Part shown: positions 31,853 through 41,498 of the stretch, piece after piece
Position numbering within the stretch: position 1 is the first letter of the stretch
Layout: every line of letters begins with the position of its first letter
From: Akanthomyces muscarius
Taxonomy: Eukaryota > Ascomycota > Sordariomycetes > Hypocreales > Cordycipitaceae
Assembly (NCBI RefSeq): GCF_028009165.1
Contig: NC_079241.1
Coordinates: 6,634,001-6,698,000 of the forward strand
Length of the DNA stretch: 64,000 nucleotides
Direction: 5' to 3'
Position numbers and translations under genes: made by a program
The notes under the pieces: generated by a model
What the model was told of the DNA's origin: nothing
The model's input: the letters and a program-made list of their open reading frames with translations, nothing else
The model's database searches: none

Positions 31853-32311
31853 CTATGCAGCCGCCTCCTTGCAGCCCAGCGTCTTCTTGAAGGCCTTGAC
31901 GCCTTCCTCGACGCCCTTGTCGTACCCCTTTGGCACCCCGACAACCGGGAAGCCCCTCTTCAGCGCCGCGACGGCCACGGCGAGGGCGTTGTCGACCACG
32001 CCGCTGCAGTCTCTCTGGGCGGGCGGCTCCTGGCCCGGGCGGGCGCTGTCCTCTGGGGTGGCTGCCGCGCCGCCGCAGCCAATCTCGCGCTTGAAGGCGG
32101 CGGTGCCGGCGTCGACGGCGTCCTTGAGCTCGGCGATGCCAAAGGGCTGAAGCGCCCTGTTGACGGCCGTCTGGGCGGCCAGGACGGCAAGGTCCACGAC
32201 GCGCCCGCAGGCGGGCAGCGGCGGGGACGGCGAAGGCACGGGGGAGATGTCAATGTCGGCCGCGGCGAGGACGGCGGCGAGGAGAGTGGTGAAGATGATG
32301 GGAGACTTCAT
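31853..32311 (-). CDS. Small secreted four-cysteine protein with duplicated module
   Basis: A single exon encodes 152 residues. Residues 1-18 look like a signal peptide (MKSPIIFTTLLAAVLAAA), followed by a Pro/Ser-rich stretch. The mature part has exactly four cysteines: Cys35, Cys79, Cys102 and Cys147. Cys35-Cys79 (45 residues) and Cys102-Cys147 (46 residues) are related to each other. Both start C-[GS]-[RG]-VVD, continue with Ala/Val/Leu-rich helix, and end with AFK-[RK]-x-[IL]-GC. A Pro/Gln-rich linker joins them. No known family is recognised; the length, signal and cysteines fit a secreted small protein or effector-like protein, which is inference. A TATA-like TTAAAG lies about 125 bp upstream (near 32436). 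Confidence 0.72.
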   Translation of the reverse strand: MKSPIIFTTLLAAVLAAADIDISPVPSPSPPLPACGRVVDLAVLAAQTAVNRALQPFGIAELKDAVDAGTAAFKREIGCGGAAATPEDSARPGQEPPAQRDCSGVVDNALAVAVAALKRGFPVVGVPKGYDKGVEEGVKAFKKTLGCKEAAA

Positions 32312-33670
32312 GATTTGTTCTGTATGTAAATGTGGTGGGTGTGTTTCCTGGACGGAACGGAAGGGAAAGCTGTGCTAGAAGTGAAGGGCTAAGCTTGTTT
32401 GCGTTGTTGTGTATGTTCGATGCGGGAAGGGCTCTTTAAGTAGTCGATACATTGTCTCATTCTCGATTCTTTTCGGTCTGTCTAGAATTGTCAAGTCAAG
32501 CTGTAATATTGTATTTTCCCCTCTGTTGGACAGTCGTCGGGCGGCGACTCTCCCCGCCTTATCCAAGGCCCGCAAGTTTGACATCTCTCAGCCGTGATCT
32601 GGTCATGAAAAGACTATCCAGTTTCTTGCAAGACACTTTGAGTCATCCCAAACATGTCTTTACTTTTCGTGCCTTTTGCAGCTGTATTTGGCCGTTCTGC
32701 CGTCTCGCCCCAGCCAAAGTCTTGCTGCAACACCCCAGCCGAGAAAAACATGTGTCCGTCACTTGATGGATGAGCGCCCGGCCTGATATGACATGCTTCC
32801 GTCCACCCGTCCGGCCGCTGCAGCTTCCGATACATGATGGCGAATATTGGGCGGCAGGTCTGAGACTCCGCCCTTCCGCATCGGCTTACATGCATTGCAT
32901 CGGGGCTGCGTCTGCCGAAACACATGTTGTACGTGTGTGCTCACTCATTCTTTTCTTACTGGCAGCCGGATCTGCATGGTGCTGCGGGCTTTGCACAAAA
33001 GACCTTCAAGCTGGCATGTCCAAGAGACTTTGGGCGCTTTACGGACATGAGACGCTCTGGCGCGCCGCAGATGAGCGTGGGCTTGGCAGCACTTTAATGT
33101 AATAAAAGAAAGAAAAAGAAACCCCTGTATGCAAAAGTAACCGAAATTACCGAGGTGGGAGTAAAATCCCTCGACTTTGGCCTGCAAACCTCCGTGGCGA
33201 TGCGGGAAGGCGTATTCGTGTCTCAAAGGTCTCGGATCAGGGATGGGGATGTCGGTAACACGCTTGCGTGTTGTGAGCCCGATGGGACTGCCAGGTTAGC
33301 TAATACGTGCCGGCTAGCGATAAACGCGGCATTCAGGCAGGCCAGATCACATTTATAAACCTTCAGCTGGTGGTGGTTGATTACTTCGACCTCTCTTGAT
33401 GCGATCAGTTTGTCTTGGCGAGTCTGCCTGGGCGCCATAATTACCAAGCTTTGTACATCAACCTAACGCCGCATGGGCGCCGCAAACACAGATTCAAGCT
33501 ACTGTAAATCTGTGACCGGTCAATTGTATACTCCTATTAATGTACTAAACAGTCAAGTATGTATCTCGTGTGAGTCCTATTACACAATGCGCACTCTGCG
33601 CAGCATTACTAAATATCCCAAACGCCATTATTTTAACCCAATTAACTTCAGAAATTCGGCAATCGCGCAA
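32312..33670. promoter_or_regulatory. Spacer upstream of the small secreted protein gene
   Basis: These 1,359 bp contain no convincing gene. On the minus strand a TATA-like CTTAAAGAGCC element (32430-32440) sits in the promoter of the small secreted protein. The right part (33500-33670) is AT-rich and holds the 3' UTR of the SOD-like gene. Confidence 0.45.
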
Positions 33671-34489
33671 TTAGAGCATCATGGCGACAGCACCAAGGGC
33701 GAGAAGAGGAGCGGCAATGGCCATCTTGGGAGCCCCGGCAACAACGGGAACCGTGGGGGTAACGGTGGGAACAAGGTAGCCACCAGTGGAAGTGGCCAGG
33801 CCGCTAGAAGGCGTGGGAGAGGTGTAACCGCCGGTGGGATGGGGCTGGCCATCAGTGCAGTCGGGATCCTCAGACTCGGGCTCATCAATCTTTTCGAAGT
33901 TGGCGCAGGTCAGGCGAGTGGTGTTGGCGTAGTGAATGACAAAGGAAGCGTTGCCAAAGAAGGCGGCGTTGCCGGCCTCGAGCGAAGTGAAAGGATCGGT
34001 GAATTCGGCAATGAATGGATCCGAGGTGATCTTGCCGTACTTTCCGCTGAGATCACCGACCTGGCACGATGCGGGCTTGGACGAGTCGCAGGCAGGCAGG
34101 TCGCCGCGCTTGGTAGGATCGAGATGGCCAAGAGTTGCGGTACAGTTGCCGCCGGTAGCAGGCTTGACGTGGAGGTGGTAGACTAAACGGTTAGCATGAA
34201 CAGCGAGGTAAAGCTCACGAAGCCACATACTGAAAGGACCTCCAGACTTGGGAAAGTTGGCAAACTTGACGGTGAATTTGGTGCCAACACCATTCTCGGG
34301 GGCCGTGGCAGAAATAGACCCGACTACGTTGTCCACGAGGTCGGCGCCCTTGAAAAAGGGCTTGTCGGGGAGCGTGGCAGAGAAGCTGACGTCGTGGGGG
34401 TTATTGGTAACAATCTTGGCGTCTTCCGAGGCGGCGACGTTGCCGATGAGGGCAGCCGATGCGATGGCGAAGAGGGCCTTGGGATACAT
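33671..34489 (-). CDS. Copper-only Cu/Zn-SOD-like cell-surface protein, GPI type
   Basis: Two exons, 34231-34489 and 33671-34182, with a 48-nt intron (CTAAC branch), encode 256 residues. Residues 1-20 are a signal peptide. The SOD-fold domain (about 30-180) has the copper-ligand pattern YHLHVKP (His89, His91), GHLDP (His106) and FVIHY (His170). Two of the histidines that bind zinc in classical SOD1 have no counterpart between His106 and GDLSGKYG. A Ser/Thr/Pro/Gly-rich stalk (about 195-230) and a hydrophobic C-terminus preceded by small residues suggest a GPI anchor. Related copper-only enzymes in fungi detoxify host or self-made superoxide at the cell wall. The frame stays open upstream to about 35017, but only the ATG at 34489 gives a signal peptide. 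Confidence 0.88.
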   Translation of the reverse strand: MYPKALFAIASAALIGNVAASEDAKIVTNNPHDVSFSATLPDKPFFKGADLVDNVVGSISATAPENGVGTKFTVKFANFPKSGGPFSMWLRELYLAVHANRLVYHLHVKPATGGNCTATLGHLDPTKRGDLPACDSSKPASCQVGDLSGKYGKITSDPFIAEFTDPFTSLEAGNAAFFGNASFVIHYANTTRLTCANFEKIDEPESEDPDCTDGQPHPTGGYTSPTPSSGLATSTGGYLVPTVTPTVPVVAGAPKMAIAAPLLALGAVAMML

Positions 34490-34942
34490 GGCGTATTGCT
34501 GGGCGCGATGCGCGGTCTGTGTTGTATTGTTGGGCGCAAACGGTGAGTGCAGACAGCAGCTAAAGCGAGTCTGAGCTGTATGGTAAGATGGCTGAGAAGA
34601 AATACAAGTTTGCGCACGAACAATGCAAATGGAACGAAACAATGGAATGCTGATGGAGGTACAAGGAAAGAGGCAAACGGGAGGAGGGGGGGTGGGAGTG
34701 TTAAATAGCAGAGACACTGGACGAGGCCGGGAGTACTCAGTAATAAGATGAGCAGGAGCCAGCAAACGAACAGAGAGTGATGACGAGCCAAGACGGGCAG
34801 CGGCATAAATTAGGTAGGTACGGGAGTACGGGAGCACAGTGTCTACAGTGGCCAGTGAAGGAAGAGTTGGTGAGCCGCCCGCCTGTGGCTTGGCCTTCTC
34901 TCTGCGGGCGACTTGGCAAGGCTGGGCTTGGGCTGGCTGGGC

Positions 34943-34984
34943 AAGGCAAAAGGGCAAAAGGGCAAAAGGGCAAAAGGGCAAAAT
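34943..34984. repeat. GGGCAAAA tandem microrepeat
   Basis: Successive GGGCAAAA units (8 bp), about four full copies and partial ones at the ends, lie upstream of the SOD-like gene on its promoter side. The array is short, so slippage is the likely origin. Confidence 0.9.
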
Positions 34985-37900
34985 GGAAACCAAATTCGAT
35001 CGGCAGTGCAGGGCCACCAGGTGTGAGTGGGGGTGGGGCCCGTTTCTTTGTCCCTGCCATTCATTGCTGCCGGGGCAGTGCGCTTTACTGGACTGAGTAG
35101 CGTTTTGTTACAAGTTACAGGGCCAGCTGCAGCTTGCCTACCAACCAAACAAATGATTACACTAGGACTGATGTGATTACTTTAAAACTCCGAACAGGTA
35201 GGTACCACTGTGTCAGAAACTACTGCCCCAGTGTTGCTGCTGTTGCTGGCGCTCTGTGGTCCGGAGCAGATTAACTGCAGGCCAACGTTACCTACCAGGC
35301 TACCAGCCACGCGCCAAGGCCTGTCTATTCCGGTAGGTGCAAGCCCAAGCCAGTCTTTGTCTAGTGGGGCCCTCCAGGGGACGGCGGAGCGCTCTGTCAG
35401 GGGTCTGAACGGGCTTCACTGGGGCCGAGTGCTCTGGACCGTCAAACAGCCAACCAGACGCCTCTCCTGCCAGCGCTTCCGCAACTCTGCCCATTCAGCA
35501 GCTCGCCGCCCTTTGGACGAGGATCACCGCTCGCTCGCCACACGAGGATTCGACGCGAGCGTTCGGTCCAACGAGTTTATCTCCTTTGTTCGGAATTATC
35601 TCTTCGCGACATTTGTTGCTACTCCTCACTGCATTTTGTTGGCCTTTGTTGGCCTTCTCGGCCGGTCGGGCTCGTTTACCGCATGCCCCCCTTCACCAAG
35701 ACAGAAAGAACATGGCGCAACCCAAGCCTCGTTTGACCAACCCAAGACACTTGCGAATAGCGTCAAATTCCACCACCTCCGTCCTAAATCCCATTGTTCC
35801 CACGCTCTTTCGGTTTCCGACCGCGCCCCCGTACTCGTCCCCGTCAGTCACTGCTGCCGCTCCATCCGCCCTGCGTCCCGGAACGAGTATTCTCCCGTGG
35901 ACGGAAAGTACACAGCCTTATTGCCCCCAGGCTTGTTCTCTAACAGGGGTCGAAGAGAGTGTAGGGGGCGAGGGTATTGCAAACAAGACATGGGAGAAAG
36001 ACGAGATGCGTCACACGCGCTGCGTTGTGCTGCTACGAGACCCCCACAACAGAGTACGGACAGATTACGGATGCTCGGCGCGCTTTCATCCTCTCTCTCT
36101 ATCAGCACTCTTGCCCTGCCGGCTGTCTCAAACGCCATGATCCCCCGGTAGGTCGCCATGGTCATGCAATGGAACATGTCTGGTTCGTCACAATGTTTCC
36201 TACTTCAAGTGCGAATATACCCGCCATGTCAATACTAGGCTTGGCCTACTAATAATAAACAGCTGGCATTGGAATCATTTAAAAAAAAATTGCAGCCGGC
36301 ACTCCCTGGCCGCAGCTCATCTCAACCTTTGCACAAGTTTGTCAGTTAACAATAAACGCCCCGACATGCTCCAGAAGGTTGCGCGCGCACGGCTCCTCTC
36401 GAGCCCTCGCCTCGACACCAATTTTCCGCTAGCACAATGCTAATCGTCCGAGCTGTGATTCGTCAACACATGCTGCCATTTTAATGCCGTTCTGTGTTTC
36501 GTTTGACGTCTCGCAACACCCCGTTCCTAACCTCCGTCTGCCAGCCAGCTCCCTGCGAAGATCCATAAGGCCTGACGAAACGTGTTTGATCTTTTCCTCA
36601 CATTCTTCACAAGTTCTGCGACTGCCGTGTATCCGATCTTGCCATCGCCATTCAATTATATCGTTCCATTACCTATTCACCCTTGCGCCATGTTCATGCG
36701 GCGCCCGACTGCTGCTGCCGGTGTGCCGATACCTTGAAACGTTGTCGACGTCACCCGCAGCACCGCATCTACCAACAGCGACCAAAAAAAGACAGATATA
36801 CCCAAGCCTTCCCGCAAGCGCCGCCAAGCCACGTAGCTAACATTCGTTTCCAAATCTGCATACCAGTAAAAAGGTCGGTCAGCCACCGTCAAGCCGCTGG
36901 CCGTTTGCGCCACGTCAGGCTCGCGCCGCTAAATTTAGCACAAATCCACACTGTATGTAGATGGAATCACAACGGCGCCTAAAATGCGACTTGGCATGCA
37001 GCTAGCTACCCTATGGCTGCACCAGAATAGCGCCTGAGCCTGCTTTCTTGCCTTTGAATCAAGTCCCTGCCCTACACGCCGAGCACTTGGAAAGAGCGTT
37101 GCTTTCTTTGTTGGTCCTCTTCTAGCTCATTCATCAGTTTTCGGTCAACTCTTTCCCTGTCTAGGTGATGCTAAAGGCAATAGAAAAATCCTGACGCCGG
37201 CACAAATCTGCCTGAAAGGCACCCCCCCCCCCCTCCCCGCCGCCGCCGCAAATAAGAATGCGATATTAGCCCTGTCACGAGAGGCTTTCGCGCTCCCAAC
37301 GGAGTGAAAAGCCTGATGCGCTGCTCCTCGTCCAGGTTCCAAGGCAATATCATCTCAAATACTATGCGGGCCTATCGAGTTGAATGTTATTTTTTCCCCA
37401 ATTTCTTTTCAGTTTTTATAAGAAATTCCTCCTATCTTCTCTTAATTCTCCTCATTATCTTACTTACTATATTTTCCTTATTTTTCGTTCCTTTCTATAG
37501 TAGCTTACTATCACCGGCGTCTATTTTTGCTACCCCTTTGCGAGTACTAGCGAATCGCAATAAATGCACTTATGCTTTTCAAACTACGCTTGCATCAGTG
37601 AAACTGCATACAATGCGGCTCCATCGGCGCCTACTCTAACGTTGCACATTTCAATTGCTCGTCACACTACATGAGTTAGAGCAACCGAGCATGCCGAGAG
37701 CTAGGACCGCCTGAAAGAGCTCACCGAGCCCGCAAGTAGATCTCATGAATGCCAGTTGGCATGACCTACATTTTAACCATCACTTCGTCAAGGGCAAGCA
37801 CGCCGACTCGAGATAAGGTTCACCCTTTTAATCCCGTCGGGCCTTACAACCGGTTTTCCGGGTCATATCACAAACACTGTCACATCCTCCACCAAGCAAA

Positions 37901-39300
37901 TTCGTTGTCAAATGACAACTCTGTGCGACATGACGTCGGCTCGGCTCTGTGTAACGGGCAACGGCCCTGGAGAGCACGCGCCGAGTAGCCACTTTGGACC
38001 CTGCTTGAATGATTAAGCAATTTTCTGCATTTTGCTGCTGGAAAAGATCAAGATTCCCTATACTTGTCACTCGTGCGAGGACCCCAGTGTTGCCTCTCGT
38101 ACGGAGCGGAGGAAACAACGCCATGTGGTGCAACGCGATGCGATGCGACCCAGTTGAATAGAGTATCCTCATGCGTAACGATGTGCGTCTAATGCCGCAG
38201 AAATGCTGCAGAAATAACGAGGCAACCCGTTGTGGTGTAGCGGTAGCAGTAACACACCCCTCGGCAAACTACCAGTACAACGCCAACGCAGCCACCCGCA
38301 CCGCAGGCTATTGCCGGTCTCGTGCATGCTTTTGTCGGCTCAGATTCTTCCCGTGCTAGCCAGTTCAATTTCTTGGCAGCTCAACCTCTTCTCCGGAAAA
38401 CCGGTTGGGGATGACGTGGGAGCCTGTCAACGACTCGATTTTGCGCTGCGTGCGAGCGCCACGACAAGGGCTACCGAAGCCACGCGGAAAAGGCCCGCCG
38501 ACCCTTGCTTGCCGCTGTGACAGTGGCAAGATGCCTAATTTCACGTTGAACCCTATCAGGGGTCATGCGAAGCAAAAGTCACAGCATCAAACTAGAATTG
38601 CAAAGCTCTCGAAGCTGACTGCGCGTGCGTGTGAGGAGTTCTACAGCTACTGCTCAAGTATCAAACGCTCGATTCTCGGCGTAGCCTGAATGTCTCTGCC
38701 CCCCCAGAAAATCGACAGAGGCACTATTTTCATGTCTTTGAAGACTACAACCAACTGGTCTTTGACCCGGCAGAATGGTGCTAGTGCCTTCTTCCTGCGT
38801 TATCGCGAGGCAAGCCTCCTCCACCATCCTAAGACACCAATTGCGCGGGGCACCTCATTTGCCTCAGCCAACGAAGCAACCGACCATTGACAGCAGCCAT
38901 CACAGGACTTTTGCACCATGATGCTTGAATCACACGCGCTAATGCATTGTAGTGCGGTCCACACCAACATGGCGTCCACATGGAGTTCCCCGGAGCGAGA
39001 GGAGACGAGTACTACTGTTACATGAAAAAATGTCTTGGTGGTTTGGACCCCTTGTGTAGCGAACGGCAAGATTCTCTTCGCACAGCTTGTATAAACTAAT
39101 CGCTACAGTCATTGTGTCTCTCGCTTGCGTGCCGTGCCTTCGAGTCGGTGGTAGTTTCGGTGACTGGTACCTAGGTTCATGTGGCGTTGTCGGAGAAGTA
39201 TAAAGGTAATATTCTTTCGCGAACAACACTGGATTTGGATGGTATAACACGAAAACGGGCACCCCTGGGAGGACGGGTCATATGTGTAGATGCCCCTCAT

Positions 39301-39308
39301 TATATAAA
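39301..39308 (+). promoter_or_regulatory. TATA box of the 39463 gene
   Basis: TATATAAA lies about 155 bp before the ATG at 39463. Transcription would start near 39330-39340, which places two out-of-frame ATGs (39310, 39323) at or before the start site. Confidence 0.6.
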
Positions 39309-39462
39309 CATGTGGCTGCTGCATGCTGGACTCGAAACCCTTCTTGCATAGCTTTGCTGCGATTACAAGGCCTTTCCCCGAGTCCAAGGTCGACACATCA
39401 CCTGCATATCTTTTACACACTTTATTCCCGAATTTGTCAAAAAAAAACAAAAACAAACGATC

Positions 39463-40425
39463 ATGGATCCAAACCTTTTGTTCCGCATTCAACGCCGCGC
39501 AAGACGTGGACGGGCCGGCCCACAGCCTGTCGACCCCATCCTGCTCGACATTCACAACGGCTTCTGCGCCTACGTCGCCAGCATTTTAACCACGGCTCTC
39601 GGTTCTACCTACTCGAACAAGTGCATCCCTCGAGACTCGGCGCCATCTACTCAGCCGCAGCGGAGCGCCATCATGGCCGCCGCCGCCGCACCTGCTCCCA
39701 CGACCAACGACCACCTCGTCCATCTCGCGCCGGCCGAACGCCTGACCACCACAGGCTGCTGGTGTCCGAACCCTTCCAAGCCTCACCCGCACCATTGGCG
39801 CACTTGCACGCGCTTCGTTCCGCAGCCTATTGTCGCGCCCGGGGCCGTCGTCGCCTTGTGCCCGCACCCGCCTACCGCGCCGACCTCGTCCACGTCCGCC
39901 TTCATCTACAACCCGGACGAGCCGCCGGCGCGGTCCACCGTCATGCACCTCTTCTGCTTCGACCCGCTGGGCGCGAGCGCCTCGTACATGCGCTGGTTCC
40001 TCGCCATCGAGGGCCCGCCGGACACGCCGCCGTCCGAGGACGACGCGACGTACCTGGGCAGGTGGCTCATCGACTGCTACTACACCGACGACTACTACCG
40101 CGCGCACGGCGTCATGAACCCACACTTTCAGCTGCAGGACCCGGCGACGCGGGGTCCCGCGTACGACGCCCGCTGGGAGGAGCTGCCCGCCACGGATGCC
40201 CTGGCGCACGCGCACTACCGCCTCATCAGCCGGTTCTTCATGGAGCTGCGCGAGGACCCGCCCAAGTCGAGCCGCGCGGGGTGCTGGTACGACGCGGAGA
40301 GGGTGCACACCGTGATTAAATGGGAGAGGATGTCGGTGCAGGAGACGATGGATGCGTTTCTGCCGTTTATGATGCGGGCCAAGGCGCAGAGACTGCAGCA
40401 CACGGCTGCGCAGGTGCGTCGCTGA
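39463..40425 (+). CDS. Unrecognised protein, possible Cys/His metal site
   Basis: A single exon encodes 320 residues. I do not recognise the family. The N-terminus is basic (residues 8-17) with a Leu/Ala-rich stretch around 37-47, and residues 60-95 are Ala/Thr/Pro-rich. Then comes Cys99-x-Cys101...His108-x-His110-His111...Cys115, which could bind a metal. The rest (about 120-310) is globular with many Trp, Tyr and Phe (MRWFLAIEGPP, GRWLIDCYYTDDYY, ISRFFMELREDPP), so it reads like a folded domain and not random sequence. The start is the first in-frame ATG after the TATA box. An internal ATG at 39673 with a better context would remove 70 residues. The third codon position is strongly GC-rich, as in its conserved neighbours. 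Confidence 0.62.
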   Translation: MDPNLLFRIQRRARRGRAGPQPVDPILLDIHNGFCAYVASILTTALGSTYSNKCIPRDSAPSTQPQRSAIMAAAAAPAPTTNDHLVHLAPAERLTTTGCWCPNPSKPHPHHWRTCTRFVPQPIVAPGAVVALCPHPPTAPTSSTSAFIYNPDEPPARSTVMHLFCFDPLGASASYMRWFLAIEGPPDTPPSEDDATYLGRWLIDCYYTDDYYRAHGVMNPHFQLQDPATRGPAYDARWEELPATDALAHAHYRLISRFFMELREDPPKSSRAGCWYDAERVHTVIKWERMSVQETMDAFLPFMMRAKAQRLQHTAAQVRR

Positions 40426-41498
40426 GATATGGGAGGGCAGGGGAGGACGTGGGCGGGAGTAAAAACCCGATTTTACTGCCTGGGTCTTTTTATTTAATAA
40501 AAGGTTGGCCTTTCTTTGTGAGATTTGGGAGGTGTCGGCACTGCTGTGGCTGTGGCCCGACTTTGCGTCTCTGGTGAGGCATGGCTGTCTTTTACAGGAA
40601 GAGGATGGATTCGTGTAGGATAAATTTGTAAAGTCGCAGCAAATCGTGCTGGGCAAGTCCTGAAACCTAAAGAAGGTGATTGAATTTGGTAAATATAGCA
40701 TACTGGAGTCAATGGAAAAACACTATTACCATCAAGACTTGGATTCGAGGTGCCCGGCGCCCGATTATGGTGTTAGTCGTGTAGTCCTCATGTAAGCACA
40801 CCTTCCCTGGATTTGCAGCTATGACAGAAAAGATGACAAAAATAACAAAAATAACACGCATCTATGAGAAATGCGATGGGGGGAATCTAGAGGTGGTCAA
40901 GCATTGCCCAGCTGTGTACACCGTCCGCATTGTCGCAGCGTCGTTTTGCTCTCCTGGTGGCGCCAACAGTGGCCTGCCAACAGCTGAGGACGCAAATTGA
41001 GGGCAATAAGCTCTACACGGTGTATTGAAATACTGTTCTGAAATTTTGCGAGCTACTTGCACTGTTTCTTTCTGCCAAGCTTCTAGGCGATTTGGCTACT
41101 GACACCTGTTTCCTTCTGGCAGCTGTGTTTGCACTCGCGGCGCAGCGTGCAAACGGCCAACAGGTGAAGTGGCCCCTGTTCTCACGAAAAAAAAAAGCGA
41201 GGGCACGCTCATTCAACAACATCAACAACACCATTCTCCGAGACGAGATTCTTCCCTCTAGAAAGACTTGGAGAATCTTGTTCAAAAGTGATTGCGGTAT
41301 TTATTCTTTTTTGCAGGTACGGAAGGCATCAAGTTTTGCTGGACTCTTGCTTGACCAACCACACCCGGCCGTTTGGGCCTGGCCCGAAAGGAGGCCTACC
41401 TGTCCCGCAGCTCTTCTGAGCAGGTACTTGTTCCCTCTAATTCTTCTTCATTATGATTCTAAAACCCGAGACCAGATTTTGGAGAGCTTTCCTTCGAC
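40426..41498. promoter_or_regulatory. Spacer upstream of the DUF3638 gene
   Basis: These 1,073 bp lie between two plus-strand genes. They hold the 3' UTR of the 39463 gene and the promoter and leader of the giant gene. There is an A run at 41187-41197 and a possible leader intron (GGTACGG near 41317 to GCAGG near 41410), which is speculative. No coding sequence was recognised. Confidence 0.4.

Larger units (their letters stand above)
34490..39462. other. 5 kb gene-poor stretch
   Basis: No recognisable gene was found. Notable content: the promoter of the SOD-like gene, with a TATA-like TATTTAA near 34705 on the minus strand; four to five GGGCAAAA units at 34943-34984; a C run at 37221-37233; and an AT- and T-rich block at about 37385-37510. 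A TATATAAA box at 39301-39308 serves the following plus-strand gene. Open frames at 35210-36151 and 35586-36140 (containing MAQPKPRLTNPRHL at about 35712) have leader-like Ser/Pro-rich composition and no family signature. I cannot exclude a lineage-specific gene or a non-coding RNA there. Confidence 0.4.

Noticed and set aside
35210..36151. 313-codon plus-strand frame in the gene-poor stretch
   Set aside because: No family motif and leader-like composition. Noted in the spacer description but not supported as a gene.
38228..38283. tRNA-like stretch with GGTGTAGCGGTAGCA and matching ends CGTTGT/ACAACG
   Set aside because: Only about 55 nt long, with no anticodon arm or T-arm consensus (GGTTCGA). 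At most a chance A-box-like word or an unrecognisable relic.
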